A stretch of 64,000 nt of DNA from Gonocerus acuteangulatus (Eukaryota > Arthropoda > Insecta > Hemiptera > Coreidae). The notes under the pieces were generated by a model that saw only the letters and a list, made by a program, of their open reading frames with translations, made no database searches and was not told the origin of the DNA. Position 1 is the first letter of the stretch, and every line of letters begins with the position of its first letter. The stretch is from positions 86,580,030 through 86,644,029 of the forward strand of contig OX328124.1 in NCBI GenBank assembly GCA_946811695.1, written 5' to 3'. Position numbers and translations under genes: made by a program. This document shows positions 11,641 through 24,485 of the stretch, piece after piece.

Positions 11641-13131
11641 GTTCCCTTCACGAACAAGAGGAAACTTGACGGTCTCCTAGAACCAGTCATTTCTGGGACA
11701 AGGGTACCTTTTGTCAAGAAAGTCAAACACTTGGGAGTGATATTAGACTCAAAACTCAAGTGGAATGAACACATAATGTATGTCTGTGAAATGGCCAAAC
11801 GGGTGATCTGGTCCTGTCGGGGCGTGGTTGGGAGGTCCTGGGGGATCAGACCATCGGTAGCGTACTGGATATACACCATGGTGGTAAGACCCACAGTCAC
11901 CTATGCGGCACTGGTATAGTGGCTTAGGTGTAAAGTGGAACTTCACAAAAAATAACTGGATAAAATACAGAGACTAGGTTGCTTACTAGTCACTGGAGCG
12001 ATGAGAACCACACCCACCAGGGCGATGGAGGTAATACTAGATCTGCGGCCTCTGCATTTAGAAGTGGAGAGGTTGGCCAGAATTTCTGCATATAAGTTTC
12101 AAGCGCAGAACCTTTCAAGCATGACACCCTGTGGAGGTTTTAAGCAAATCCTCGCAGAAAATGATGGACTGTGTATGCTACAAATGCCCTCGGACTACAT
12201 GTTACCCGTCTTTAGACTGGACAGGAGGTTCGAGGTGATTAAAGCAGACAGAAATACTGCCCAAACCTGGCAGTCTAATCTCCCGGTTAGGGAAATTCAC
12301 TGCTTCACCGACGGCTCCAAGACTCCGGAAGGAGTTGGAGCCGGAATATGGGTGGCAAGCAGAAAAGAAATGAGGATATCAATCCCGTTGGGGAAATATC
12401 CTACGGTCTTCCAGGCAGAAGTCATTGGCATAAGGACCTACGCAGAGATGCTACTGAGAAGTGGAATTTCTCTTGCAAGGGTCAACATACACTCTGACAG
12501 CCAGGCAGCAATATCAGCCATCGAGAGCACCTGCATTAAATCCAAGATTGTGGATGAATGCAGGAAGATGCTAGATCGTTTAGCTGTCAGTAACCGGGTC
12601 AAGTTACACTGGGTGCCAGGGCACTCAGATATACTCGGGAATGATGACGCTGATAAGCTGGCAAGACAAGGGGCCAAGGAGTCCTTTTGTGGGCCAGAAC
12701 CAGCTTGCGGAATATCCCTAACCCAAGCAAAAGGTATCATTGATGACTGGGCGAGGTTACAACATCTAGGCGTCTGGCAAAGAGTTCAAACGCAAAGACA
12801 GTCAAAGCGTTTTCTAAACCAAATTGACAGGAAACGTACAAAGACGTTTCTGTCCCTACATAGGAAAGCTATGAAGGAGACTGTGGCTCTCTACACAGGT
12901 CATGCTAAGATGAATAAACATATGCACAATATCGGCCTGGCTACAACCTCTCTATGTAGGTTATGTGGGATAGAGGAGGAAACACCCGCACACATAATCT
13001 GTGATTGCACGGTACTCTCACGCAGGCGCTTTATGTACCTAGGATCTGCAAAAATAACTGACCCAGGAAGAGATTCTGAGCTCACACCTCAGAGGATCAG
13101 AGGGTTTGTCAGGGACGCAGGGCTGCTTTAA
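11641..13131 (+). pseudogene. LINE-R RT thumb, RNase H and zinc knuckle
   Basis: In frame +1, after a G-rich tract at about 11612-11640 that breaks the frame, the protein resumes at FTNKRKLDGLLEPVISGT and HLGVILDSKLKWNEHI (RT thumb). Two in-frame stops follow (11917, 11951). From 12001 a clean 376-codon stretch carries RNase H: FTDGSK (first Asp), AEVIGIR (Glu), HSDSQAA (second Asp) and GNDDADKLARQG (last Asp), all four catalytic acids present. Near the C-terminus CRLCGIEEETPAHIICDC is a Cys-Cys-His-Cys knuckle. The RNase H part is much better kept than the RT. Confidence 0.88.
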
Positions 13132-13478
13132 GTGACCCAGCAGGTTGTCAGGGGCACAATAGATCTTTGAGGTCGAGTTGCTTTCCCCCCCCCCCCCTAG
13201 GGGCCCTGATTATATCTATCTATCTATCTAACGGTATTCTCAGAACTGAGATTTGAGATTATCTCACAATTTCTTAATGTAATTGGAAATAAAGGAGAAA
13301 AACTACTGATAGATAAAACTAGCATCATGTTTATTTTGGTGATCTTATCAGAAATAAATGAAAATTATTCTTGGTGAAATTGATACGTATGATTACAGTA
13401 AGTCTTACATTTAAGCCGCTGAATCTGGCTTCCTTCTCGCAGAACTTGCGCAACACTCACCTCTGGTCATATTGTCCC

Positions 13479-13660
13479 TACCATGTCAAACTATCGAATA
13501 TGCAGATCGGAGCAAACTAGGGAACGAACATATTCCATACATTGACTAAGTAATATATTAAAAAATGGTCTTATTCCATAATTTATTAAAGGCTATTCTA
13601 AAGGGGATGTAGTTGCCACAATTTACGAGATGATGAAGAACGAGTTTTTGCTTAGTCGAT
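13479..13660 (+). repeat. One-ended copy of a TA-flanked MITE family
   Basis: CCATGTCAAACTATCGAATA followed by GATCGGAGCAAACTAGGGAA, AACGAACATATTC and AAAAATGGTCTTATTC matches the left half of the element at 21591-21808. The right inverted end was not found here. Confidence 0.65.
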
Positions 13661-15829
13661 AGTTAGGGACGATATGATAATGTGCCTTTGGCAGCATATG
13701 AGACAGCTCATTGTTTAATACATGGTTGAATTAAATTTTTGGCCTAGCTTCATTACCTTGAGTATTAGCAATTACTTGCGATACCCTTAACTTTAATTAC
13801 TACTGACTTTTAAAAAAAATATTCTGGATTGAAATTTGTAGTATTAATTAAATTGTACCTTGAATGATGCTTAATAGAACCTTGAAATTGTAATTTAAAT
13901 TTATGATTCCTTCCTAGCTGAAGGTCTCACGTTTGTACAAATGCAATATTAATGACGAAGAAGCATTCGTACATTGTAAATTATAAGCAGATATACTCGG
14001 GGTTAGATATGAGATGAGATGTGTTGCTATGAGAAGAGCAAGCAGTGGTGGGGAACCACAGGGCCAGTCGAGGGTTGGCTCAATTGTGATTGTGGTGTAG
14101 TGTATGTTTGAACTCATGGAGCGGATTGTGAGCAATTGCTTCTTCTTGGTGGCCAATACCATGGAGAAGGTTTATGAGGTGAGTAAAAATCCTTTTACAA
14201 ATATAGATGAAAGTACAAATATAGACCAAATGTATTAGGGTAGTGACGGTAAATGCTGTGTTTCTATGGACTTGCGTTAATCAATATTAAAAGAAGCCTT
14301 CTAGGTTTTGTGGCCTCAAACAAGAAATTGACTAACTCAGCCGAGTAGAGTTATTAATTAAATATATCTGCTCTCTCTCCTATCTTCTTAAGTATATATA
14401 TATATATATATATATATTTAAGGTTAAATACCTTAAATACCCCGGTATTTAAGGTATTTAACTAAACCGCGACTTAGTAATCGAATATTGTAAAATGTCA
14501 TGGGATCTTGCCAGTTTAGAGCTATTGCAACACTGAGAAACTATTAAAACAATAATAAATTATAAAATAGGATCAATGAGAGGTTAATAAATAATAAATT
14601 ATTACCTGAAAATTTGCCGTGGACCTTCCGACTACCAATAAAACAAGTTGTTTGCCTAAATTTGATACTATTGTACTGCATTCACAAAAATGTAGCCTCA
14701 GCTAAAACTTTGGACTAAGATTATCTCAATTTCTCAAAACAGAAATTAAGTTACCTACTCATTGATGAAAACACATGTACCTTTCAAGCCTGTCCACCAT
14801 AACATGGGACTTATTTTATTATTTTCTTTGTCATTGTCTTCAAGACCTTCCCAAAGGATCTTTGCCATAATCCCTCTTGGTCCCTATAGCCAGATATGTT
14901 TTTCCGAAGATCAACTGATTTCAATCCCATGCTTCTGCCTAACTCACACACAAAACAAATGGAAGAGTTCAACAAGTCTACAGCAAGATGTGGGTTTTCA
15001 ACACCAAACTGAATGCGTTTCTCCTATTTAGTTAACACAAGTTTTTCCTCCGTTTTTTGAAGAGAAGATTCTGGGTTTCTTTTTGAAGAGTTTTCAGTAA
15101 TTCTTATGAACTGTGTGGATCAAAGGGGCATTTAACTGAATGGCAGTGATAAGTTCAACAATTGGATCAAGGATGTTAACTAGTTTCCAAACTCGGACTC
15201 AAAACACTCTGTCATCATGAATCTACCTTTTCATTTCTGGTGAGATTTCCGCTTACTACTGTATGAGCATAATTTCAAATAATATTAACTAGGATCACAA
15301 ACTTAAACTTAACTTAAAATGGTTTTGAACTATTATAATAAACATTAAAAATGTTTTTGGCCCTTTCTTAAAATTTAAATAAGTCCTTAATAATTGAATA
15401 GGCTTTATTAAAACCTTTTTAAAATTAATTAACCTTCCCCACTGTAAAAGTAATCATGAAAATTCATAGATGTACATTAAGTTGTAAATACCCATAAATA
15501 CCCGGACCGACTTTTAACTTTCTTTAAAATATTACTGGGTAAGTATTAAAGTTCATTAAGCTTTTATGATCAAATGGGTAAGTTTCGGTCGTCGTTTGCA
15601 CCAAAAAATATTCAAAGAAGTTGTATCAAGCTCAAAAACTGAAAATACCCACTTTTTGGGTATTTACCTTCCCTGTGAGTAAATACCCAATTTATATTTA
15701 CCTACCCACTGGGTATTTACCCACCCCACATCACTGCACTGACCAGTTATTCACAGTCAATTAGATAATATCTTGTCCATTATATTGGCAATTGTTTTGC
15801 TAAGACCATTTGAGTGCGTATATAACATT
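13661..15829. other. No gene recognised; microsatellite and AAATACCC-rich palindromes
   Basis: AT-rich. There is a (TA)n tract at 14393-14417 next to a palindromic TTAAGGTATTTAA region to 14465. From 15480 to 15740 the motif AAATACCC and its complement GGGTATTTA recur many times in both directions, ending CCCACCCCACATCACTG, which looks like one end of a hAT-type MITE whose other end I could not place. A short open frame at 14762-15031 has no recognisable feature. Confidence 0.45.
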
Positions 15830-15834
15830 TGAAA

Positions 15835-16790
15835 GAAAAGTAAAGAAAGTAATATATATTATTGAAGCGAATGGAATGCTCTACAACCCTATAACCGGGA
15901 TTTATTTTATAGGTTCATCGTTGAAGAGATATCCGGTCGAGAATAGAAAAAAGTGTGTTTTTTTCCAAAATGACAGTGAGGATATTCCGAAAACTAAAGA
16001 TATCTCGAAAAAACTTTGTTGAGTTGAACTTGTAGCATATTTAATCAGCTTTCATTTGTTATAGAATGGTCATGTCGCAGGGTTTCCGAGATATGAGTGA
16101 AACCCCGAAAAATGGGACCTTCTAAACCCCCCTCCCCCGGCACAAAGCCTACGGGCGAGGACTTTTGAAATGTTGACCTCCTAACTAGCCGAACAAAGTT
16201 ATAAAGTTAAAAATTGTGTTCCCAACATTTCCATCTTTAACTCTTAGTTGCCTGGACTATTAGTCGCTAAATTTCAGATTTCAGTATGAACACTGAAATT
16301 ATTTTCAGGTTTGAAGGAAAATACATAAAATAGCAAAGTAATATATATTATTCAAGGGAATGCAATACTCTACAACCCTGTTACCGTTATTTATTTTTTT
16401 GGTACATCGTTGAAGAGTTATCCGGTCAAATCGGGAGAAAAATATCCGGCAAAAGTGTTTTTCCCCAAAATGACAGACTCTCAAGAGCGGATATTTCGAA
16501 AACTAAAGATATCTCAAAAAACATTATTGAATACAACTTGTATCAAATTTAAGCAGCTTTCATTTGTTATAGAATAGTCATGTCCCTAGGACGCAGGGTG
16601 TCCGAGATGTAAGTGAAACCCCGAAAAATGGGACCTTCTAAACCCCCCCTCCCCCCGGCACAAAGGCTACGGGCGAGGACTTTTGATGTGTTCACCTCCT
16701 ATCCAGCCCAAAAAAAGTTACTTAGTCAAAAATTGTGTTCCAAAAATTTCCATCTATAACTGTTCGTTGCCTGGACTGTTGGTCTAATGT
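15835..16790. repeat. Direct tandem duplication, two units of about 450 bp
   Basis: Unit 1 (about 15843-16275) and unit 2 (about 16335-16790) share, in order, GTAATATATATTATT, GCTTTCATTTGTTATAGAAT, GTGAAACCCCGAAAAATGGG, CGGCACAAAG, CTACGGGCGAGGACTTTTGA and TTGCCTGGACT. They differ by scattered substitutions and small indels. Either two units of a satellite or one duplication; nothing coding recognised. Confidence 0.8.
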
Positions 16791-18040
16791 CCTCAATGTT
16801 TTTGTAGATAAGTTTAAATGCATTAAATACCTACAAGAATAAATACCCTCATTTTTGGCGTTATAAAGATCCTAAGTCTCTGAAAAAGGGGCGTGGTGCG
16901 ATTGTGGATGGAAATTATTGAGTTTCTCTGTCACTCAAAGCAATTTCTCTGTCTCTCTCCACGTAATTGGCAATTGCTGTCACATATGCCTTGTTTACAC
17001 GAACTTAGAACTTGTCATTACTGCTTGTCATCTTAGTACTTAGAAATACAGGTAAGAAGGCTCTTTTTTTAGTGACAAGTTACTAATATTGATTAACCAT
17101 CGTAAGCCAAATATTAGTATCGACCAAGTAGAAAGAAAGAAAAGCTGTAAGGTAGATGTATAAAGAATGCTGCCCAAATAAACTGGGTTGCTATATACAC
17201 AGCCTGCTATATTCTTTCGAAAATTCATTTTATTAGTTTTGGGGATATTAGTTAATTTATTTTAGAATATGGTTTAAAAGTAAAAAAAAAAGGAGGTAAA
17301 TTTTGTTTGTATCAAACTAGTCAGATATTTTTTAAAACATAATGATCCTGAAAAAATGGTTAGCAGCTGTTCAGCTCCCATAAATGTGATTGTTAAGGAT
17401 CCCCAGAGAATCAATAAGAATTGATTCCGCGAGGACAACTATAGTCCGCCCGCAAACAAAAGAACCAAAAGGGACGTGGCCAGCCAGGAGCTAGGTCTCC
17501 TCACACATGGTCTGGATGCAACGCGTGCGCACTGCCTATTTGTTTTGTTTGCGGTAGGGCTACAGCTTGGTCGTATCATGTCCCATTGCTTCCAGGAAGT
17601 CGCTAGTGGCTTTTGGGATCGTCCTCTTGTGCCGAACCACAGGCCTTGTACAATGTAATTTCTTCTTCCAAACGCATGTAGTACAAGTACGCATAAACGC
17701 AGCAAGTGCAAGTGGATAAAAAGGAATTCAATTCACTAAGCGACAAGTAATTTCCTCCACCAACAATCTACTACACACTTATCCTTTTCGCATTGTGTAA
17801 ATAGACCAACACGCGTTACGAGACAATTTAGATACTGGACGAGCCATTCTGAACACACTTCACTTCGTGCGAACCAGTACTTGTCAATAAGCCCGCTTAA
17901 TGAGAGGAAGAGGTTCTAACTTATACCTTCCGCTTATTCTTAGTCAATTTGGATATATATTCAAAATACACAAAATAAAATTAGACCATTATTCGTCTAA
18001 TAGTTTTAAAAATTGTTATTAAATGGTATACAACTATTGA
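16791..18040. other. No gene recognised
   Basis: Includes a more GC-rich stretch at 17400-17720 with overlapping 60- to 90-codon open frames on both strands but no family match. The repeated phrases ACTTGTCATTACTG (about 17012) and ACTTGTCAATAAG (about 17879) hint at an eroded mobile element. Confidence 0.4.
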
Positions 18041-18049
18041 TGAAGCACG

Positions 18050-18574
18050 AGGTGATTCGTTCTCAATAATAAATGGACGTTAAAATATAAAAATTTATGT
18101 TTCCAAGATGTCATTTATAAACACCCATTACATTTGCGAGCATTTCCAAGAAGTGTTCTGACTGGGGATGCTGATGGGTGACGAGGCTGCGCAAGGGTTT
18201 GGGATATTATTGCCTCGGATAGACCATCACCAGATATAGCGTAAACTCTATAAGGTACAAATCACAGTTTATTTTCCGTAATTCAAGGTTTGCCATCATA
18301 ATTGAAATGAACCGCAAATAAAAATAATATTATGAAATTGATACAGTACGGTAACAACTGACCTGTAATCGTCCTAGCAACGCATGTTGCTTAGTTGTGT
18401 ATGCTCTCTTTAACATCAACTAAAAATTCAAACCCCTCTAAAAATACTTTAAAAAAACCATTCTTACCGAGCGTTTACATTTGAAGGGAGTGTCCATGCA
18501 AAATTTCAAATGTTTCTGTCAAGTGGTTTCGGCTGGGCGATAATAGGTCAGTGACTGTCATTTGACAAATATAT

Positions 18575-18580
<6 letters not shown>
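18050..18580 (-). mobile_element. Helitron remnant related to 24486-25635
   Basis: Read on the minus strand, starts at the GACAATATATTTGTCA end and runs through TTTTGCATGGACACTCCCTT, GGACGATTACAGGTCAGTTG and TAAACATAAATTTTTATATT. These blocks match the intact-looking minus-strand Helitron at 24486-25635. The CTAGT 3' end is missing. Its 5' end abuts a (TA)n(CA)n microsatellite at 18581-18640. Confidence 0.6.

Positions 18581-18640
<60 letters not shown>
18581..18640. repeat. (TA)n(CA)n microsatellite
   Basis: An alternating TA tract of about 45 bp running into about 17 bp of CA repeats, directly beside the Helitron remnant end. Confidence 0.9.
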
Positions 18641-20027
18641 AACCCTTAGTTCACGATTTGGCTGTAGTGGTGTAAAGCTCGGTGCTCGAAGGTGCTCAAG
18701 ATCGCAAGTTGATAGTTCTTCAGTATAGTTACATTATTATTATTTGTGGTTTAAATGAATCCTCTAATTGAGAGTCAGAATGGTTGTTAAAAACATGTTG
18801 AATCCTCCTGGCTCAGTGCCAAATAAAAAAACACATATTTTATGCTACCGTTGCTCAAAAGCGGATGAGGGACAGCCTTTTTTCCTATTAAAAAACTATA
18901 TTGAAGGACGAAATATTTACTTAAAGGACGTACTTAATATAGTTTTTTTTTTATTCTTATGACAAGGCATTGTACCTGCATAGCTCCATTGCTGTTCTGC
19001 CTTGTAAGATATTTAGGACTAAACACCTAGCCGTAAACCGCAACGAAATTATTTTCCTGAAGGTGGAAGGACTCACAACTCTTTTTGTTTTGCGTAAAAC
19101 CACAATTGCTTTCTCGATTGGTTTATCCAGTAAATATGTACATCTTTATATAGTACTATGTTGAGTGTAAATTGAAAAATTAGGCAACTGATTCCGATGA
19201 AAAATATCCCTATTAGAATTTGGCATTTTTTTTTTATTGTTATTTTATTTGTCCCTTTATATTTTTCTTACTCTTTTGTGCAATTCCAAGACTATTGTGA
19301 AGGGTCCTCCTGCATAGAGCCCATTGCCGAAAATCTTGTTTTTCGTCTACTAACGTTACCTGTGGATCTCCTACTAGTCTTGCTTTAGCGTATCCATCAC
19401 ACGCGTGGGCATAAACTTATGGGTGTTACGTTTATCCGGACGAAGTTGTAGACCACTTATAAAGGGGTCTCTTCCTCTGGTCGTACCTCCATGTTGAACG
19501 GAATCGGTAACAATTAGGCGATTTAGGTGTCACGTGAGAGGTTTATGCATTTTTGTCAGAAATCGTTCCAGAACCTCTGGAATTCTGAATGCATGGGACC
19601 AGCGCCAGAATCCTTTTTCTTAATCCTTTAATTTTATTTGTAAAATATGTCCTAAAACATAAATGACAACTCAATATTTGCTTAGCCGATTTAAAAAATA
19701 GAAAAACTGCGTCGTTTAACCCGATTCCCATAACAACCTTATCCCTTGTGTCAAATATTGTGGTCAAGTTAAACGTGATGGTATTCGGATATTCGTCCCA
19801 TATCACTGGATATCTTCTTCAACGACGTTTCGCTAGTAACTAAACAAGAATGCCCGAAGGCCCTCAATGTTTTTAATGACTTGACTGCGTCTAAGTAAGT
19901 CTACGAGATAAGACGAGAAGTAGTTTTTGAAAGAAAAAAAAACTTCTTTTTCCTCAAACTTAACCAAAAAGTATACATCTTAGTTCGGATTACTTTGAAA
20001 CTTATGAAAAAAAAGTCACTCTCTCAA
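18641..20027. other. No gene recognised
   Basis: AT-rich, with short open frames only. No family motif, RNA gene or internal repeat was recognised. Confidence 0.45.
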
Positions 20028-20230
20028 TTAAATTTTAACGTCCATTTGTTATTTACTACAAATTTTAGGACAGTTTATCTATAGGTTACCACCCTTTTCT
20101 AGGCAGGATAGGGCTGATGCTTTTCTTTTTCTATAGAAAAGCTACCACCCCTTGTGGGAATCGAACCCACGACCTTTTGGCGCGGCGTGTTAAGTGCTCA
20201 CGCCTCAACGCTCACGGCCATCGGGCCTCC
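20028..20230 (-). repeat. SINE-C, the most complete copy
   Basis: Minus-strand reading: head GGAGGCCCGATGGCCGTGAG, GGCGTGAGCACTTAACACG, box B GGGTTCGATTCCCACAAGG, body GCATCAGCCCTATCCTGCC and CTATAGATAAACTG, tail ATGGACGTTAAAATTTAA. The head looks tRNA-derived. It defines the family seen as shorter copies at 1225 and 2156. Confidence 0.8.
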
Positions 20231-21588
20231 ACTCTTTCAATTCTGAATGATAAAAGTGCTATTTTTGCCCAACAATTTGAGTAAGTAATGATGGTGTGAT
20301 TTGAGTGGTGTGATTTGGTGCTTTATCACGGAGAAGAAGGCCAGAACAAATCCCGACGTTTTGGAATTGCTTCCCGCAAACGAAGTTGAGATAATATTCC
20401 TTATTGGTCGTTTGTCCTTTAGACAAGAACTTTTGATAAGACTATGAGCACCGAAGAAAACAGCGATCGTCCTCAGTAACTTCACTTTCTTCCATTCCAC
20501 GTTCCTTCAATTCAAGAACTCTGCCCATATTTTATGTCATCCGTTTCATAACGAAAAGGTTTGTAAAGATTTTCGAGTATGAGCTCATTGATACACCAGC
20601 GTCATCAGTAACGTCTCTGGTTGCGATTCGACAAACGTTCATTATCATTTATTTCATTTTTTCCACGATTTTAAATGTATTGCGCATCCAGAACGCCAGT
20701 CATACTCAGTATCTTCATAACCTATAGATTAATTTCTAGTCAGTAAGTGCTGATCGCGACGTTGTGTCGGTTAGAGAGACGAGAGAGTAAACGCCATGAG
20801 AAATGAATAAATCACTTGTTTACCCCTGCAATTGTATATAAATCAATAAGTCTCTGGCCCCGACATTCTTAAAGTGCACCTATTGCTCGACTTTCTACAG
20901 ATAGAAACGAAGGATAATTGCTGCCCCGACAAATGTTAGGTGCTTATTTATATTATTCTATACAGATTGCAGTCGCAAATGAGTGTCTCAAAAAAAGTGG
21001 GTAAAGTCTTTTCCCGATACCTGATACCCTGATAAGGATTTTCCAGATGCACTAAAATTCGAACGAAAAAATCTAGGGTTTTCTTTTTGATTCCTCCAAA
21101 ATGGCTTATTTCTCGTCATTTCTACGTAGTTATCTTCTTATGGAATTAGGTTTCGAGAATTATGTCTGTTATTAAGTGCTAACTTAAAACCTCCATTTCT
21201 TATGCCAAACCAAGGTTTTCCCATTAAAATTTCTTCACCCCCACCTATCCTACCCTCTCGTCGCCCGTGCTTATAATACTGTCTTCTAGCGCCTTCAATA
21301 AAGGACCTACTATTTTCCAGAGATCATTGTAGAAATGTGTTTTTTCTTCTTCACTTGCTTTTGCAGTTGTTGCTTAGACCTGAATAATTATAAGGACTTT
21401 TTTCTTGTTTATATTTATTTTTAATAGGGCTACTGGAGAGGTAGGTAATCCTATGGCCAATTATTACTTTATTTTTCCATTCTGCCTTTACTACCCAACG
21501 CCTCGGGTATGGGCGAAGAGCTTACGTTCTTTCATTTCTATTCTCGTTTTTCTTGGAAATATATCATAATTATACATACCGTCCCTAC
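20231..21588. other. No gene recognised
   Basis: Moderately AT-rich unique sequence. An 87-codon minus open frame at 20237-20500 shows no known motif. Confidence 0.4.
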
Positions 21589-21590
21589 TA

Positions 21591-21808
21591 TGTCAAACTA
21601 TCAAATATGCAAATCGGAGCAAATTAGAGAACGAACATATTCTATTCATTGACGAAGTAATATATAAAAAATGGTCTTATTCGATACTTTATTTAAGGCA
21701 TTAAAGGCTATTAAAAAGGTGTTAGAGTTGCGACAAGCCGTTTCGTCCACAATCCAAGAGCAAAGTCTCAAATCTGAAATGATATTTTGCATATTCGATA
21801 GTTTGACA
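21591..21808. mobile_element. 218-bp TA-flanked MITE
   Basis: The ends TGTCAAACTATC...GATAGTTTGACA are inverted repeats of about 24 bp, flanked by TA on both sides (21589-21590, 21809-21810), consistent with a Tc1/mariner-type non-autonomous element. Homology with 13479-13660 also covers a few bases outside the left end (CCCTAC), so the true end could lie further out. Confidence 0.65.
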
Positions 21809-22330
21809 TAGATTTTATGTCGGGACAACTCCTCTACTCTAAATCTTGTATTAATAACGAATTTTCTTTATATTTTTTTCTTCTTTTTTTTCAGGTAAGC
21901 TGTTAAAGAGATTCTATTCCTCTTGAAACCCCGAAATAACGCACCGTAAGTCCATATGCATATTTTCAAAATTCTCTAAACAAATAAGGCATCGGGCTGA
22001 CAAATGGGGCTACAATGAATACTTTTTGTTTTCCGTATTGTTTTGCCAAATTGTCAAATAATTATCTCAATTATCTGAGCAACGTTTTTAATTCATCTTC
22101 CAATCAAGTTTGTCATCTCAATTTTCACACTAATTTCATGAAATTTTTGAATTATTACATACATATCCATGCCAAAAGAAAAGACGATATATGAGAAAAA
22201 TCGCTCCACTTTTAAATCTTTTTGACCCATTGAATTCCTTGGGTTCATTGTTGCCCATTTACATAAGAGAAATTGAAAATTAATATTAAGGCGAAGGTAA
22301 TGTTTGCACCAAAATTGTTGTACCAACTTA

Positions 22331-23024
22331 GGCCTCTCGTCCACTGGAACCGAAAAGCTGCGAAATGAATTCGGACGAAAACGCACAAACAATCCACACG
22401 GTTCGATCATAGACCGCGTCCACTGGGCTCATATCGTTCGTCCGTTTTCGCCCGAACTGGTCCGAAGTGCGAACCAATCCCATTCTGCTGGGATTTATAG
22501 TTGCGAACGAGTGCGAAATGTCGTGGTTAAAAATGGACTGAGAGAAGTTAATTTTGCTTTTGACTGGAAATATCTGTGGGACCAACGGGAAACAAAATAT
22601 TTTAGAATAAATGTTGTCAAGAATGTATCGAAATGTATCCTTTCTTATTCGAAAATGGGAAAACTGATGGTAATCGTCTATTTGAAGATCATTGCACAAC
22701 ATTTGTGGAAATATCTTCAAATATTTTCTCATTAAATATTCCATTTAATGGGAAAATTCACCGAACTCGTTTCTTTTGGCATTATTCTGATTCGCCCACA
22801 TTTCCCGTCCGTTGGAGCCGTCGATGAATCAAATGTGAATTCCAAAGCGAAACATTTTTAATGAGAATCATGAGAAAAACCTTTTCGACGTCCCATCAAG
22901 TTTACTGCGAATTCGGACGAATCCTGAGGCAATGGACGAGAGGCATTCGCACGAATTCGGTCGATCGGCGTTCGCCCGAATTCGTTACTTCGCAGTTCGC
23001 AGCTTTTCCAGTGGACGAGAGGCC
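22331..23024. mobile_element. Non-autonomous PIF/Harbinger element
   Basis: Ends GGCCTCTCGTCCACTGGA...TCCAGTGGACGAGAGGCC, perfect inverted repeats of 18 bp, flanked by a 3-bp TTA duplication (22328-22330 and 23025-23027), the hallmark of PIF/Harbinger. The inner ends are unusually CpG-rich and carry repeated GAATTCGGACGAA-type words in both directions, probably transposase-binding subterminal repeats. Open frames of 105 to 143 codons cross the element on both strands but look like by-products of these repeats; no transposase motif is seen. Confidence 0.9.
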
Positions 23025-24485
23025 TTAGAAATAATAATAGAAATATTAAGAAATGATAAAATATACTTCTTATAGGTAAATATACCCTTATATACATGCA
23101 AACAGTGACATAAATACTTAACACTAAAACACAAACAAGAATAACCAGAAGAGATTTGAGGATAGAAGTTCCTCAAAAAGCGGATTGAAGTCCCTTCAGC
23201 TGACTAAAGTATGACTATTGCTGTACATCATCTAAAACTATTTAGCAGTTTCTATTTCGAAAATTAGTAGAGGTGGCTGCCTGAAACTATATTTACCTGA
23301 AAACTGAATACTTGTGTAGTGAATACATTACTTCAATGATATTTTTTAAGAGTACAAAGTCTTGATGCGGCGATTTTATTCCCATGGATCAGTTTTTGCG
23401 AAATTTACTTTTTGTTTTGTTGAAAGTAGCAAGAAATCCTCTTTGATCCTTGCTTGGAGCCGGCCTGTAATGAGGCTGCCGTGATAAGCGAGGATGAATG
23501 AGTGAGTGACCGGATTGGTGATAGCTGTTTATGAATGAAGCGTGGGCGAACACAAGGACATTTGTTGTCGATTCTTAGAAAGAATGGGAGGGAGGGCACC
23601 TCTCCGCCTACAATCCTTCCTCTACAACTTTCTGCTTTCTCTTCTTTTTCTTAGGATATCAAATCACTCTGGGGACATTTCTTATTATTTTGAGATAGAT
23701 TTAATAACCAACTATTCATGGATAAAGGGTAAAGACATCAGGGGTAATGATTACATGGTAACAAGCTAAGATGACTCAGTTCCTGTGACTCGGGCATGAC
23801 AATTTTAATGTTCCTGTACCTGACTTGTTCCTTTAAGCTTGTCTTCATATCATAGCGCGTGAAGGAAACCCGTTTATGAGGTTGACGATTTTCTTCAAAA
23901 CGACACTCTGAAGACATCTTCGAATCGACGATCTTAGGCGGACAAATAAGTGCTTAGAACCTCGAACGTGTTGGTTCCGTTGCTTTAAAGTGTTTGTTTT
24001 ACTCCGTGTTTTATTGCTTGTTGATTTTAGCAGTAAAATGAATTTGCTATTAAAACAAAATACTTAAAAAAAGAAAGGATTTTTGTTTGTCTTTAGTGTC
24101 GAACACAGTTTTCTGCTGGGTTCATATTTTATGTCCGACGACGCCTACAGGGAAAGGCGTGTCTAAGTAGGGAAACTAGTTCGCAGTAAACTATGTCATG
24201 AGATTTTAGATAGAAGAATTGCTCAGCCATATTACTCTCATATTTCCTTCTCCAATAGATATGATAAACCCCAGGGATAGAATAATACTTGCATTACCAA
24301 TATATGTTTTTGTAATTAATGTATTAAATAATAATCTAAATATTTTTGAGAGTTTATGTTTTTGGGATTTTATCTATCTATCCATTGGACGGAGTATATT
24401 CCTCAGGTATGAAGCAATTATAATAAGATTAAAACTTTTTACATATTTGCTAAAAAATGTTGATTCATAAAAAAAAATATAAGTA
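23025..24485. other. No gene recognised; short piece of the GGAAACCCGC repeat
   Basis: Mostly unrecognised. At 23863-23890 GAAGGAAACCCGTTTATGAG matches the interspersed repeat at 3300, in a short form. Confidence 0.45.

Larger units (their letters stand above)
11065..13231 (+). mobile_element. LINE-R, 5'-truncated RNase H-bearing non-LTR retrotransposon
   Basis: A degenerate ORF2 in the order reverse transcriptase, thumb, RNase H, zinc knuckle, followed by a short 3' UTR and an (ATCT)n tail at 13213-13231. A microsatellite-like tail instead of poly-A is known in several non-LTR clades. ORF1 and the endonuclease domain are absent. The clade is not certain; the C-terminal RNase H suggests the I/R1 group in a broad sense. 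Confidence 0.85.

Noticed and set aside
22304..22744. Overlapping open frames of 143 (+) and 138 (-) codons
   Set aside because: They cross the end of the non-autonomous Harbinger, follow its CpG-rich inverted words, and show no transposase motif.
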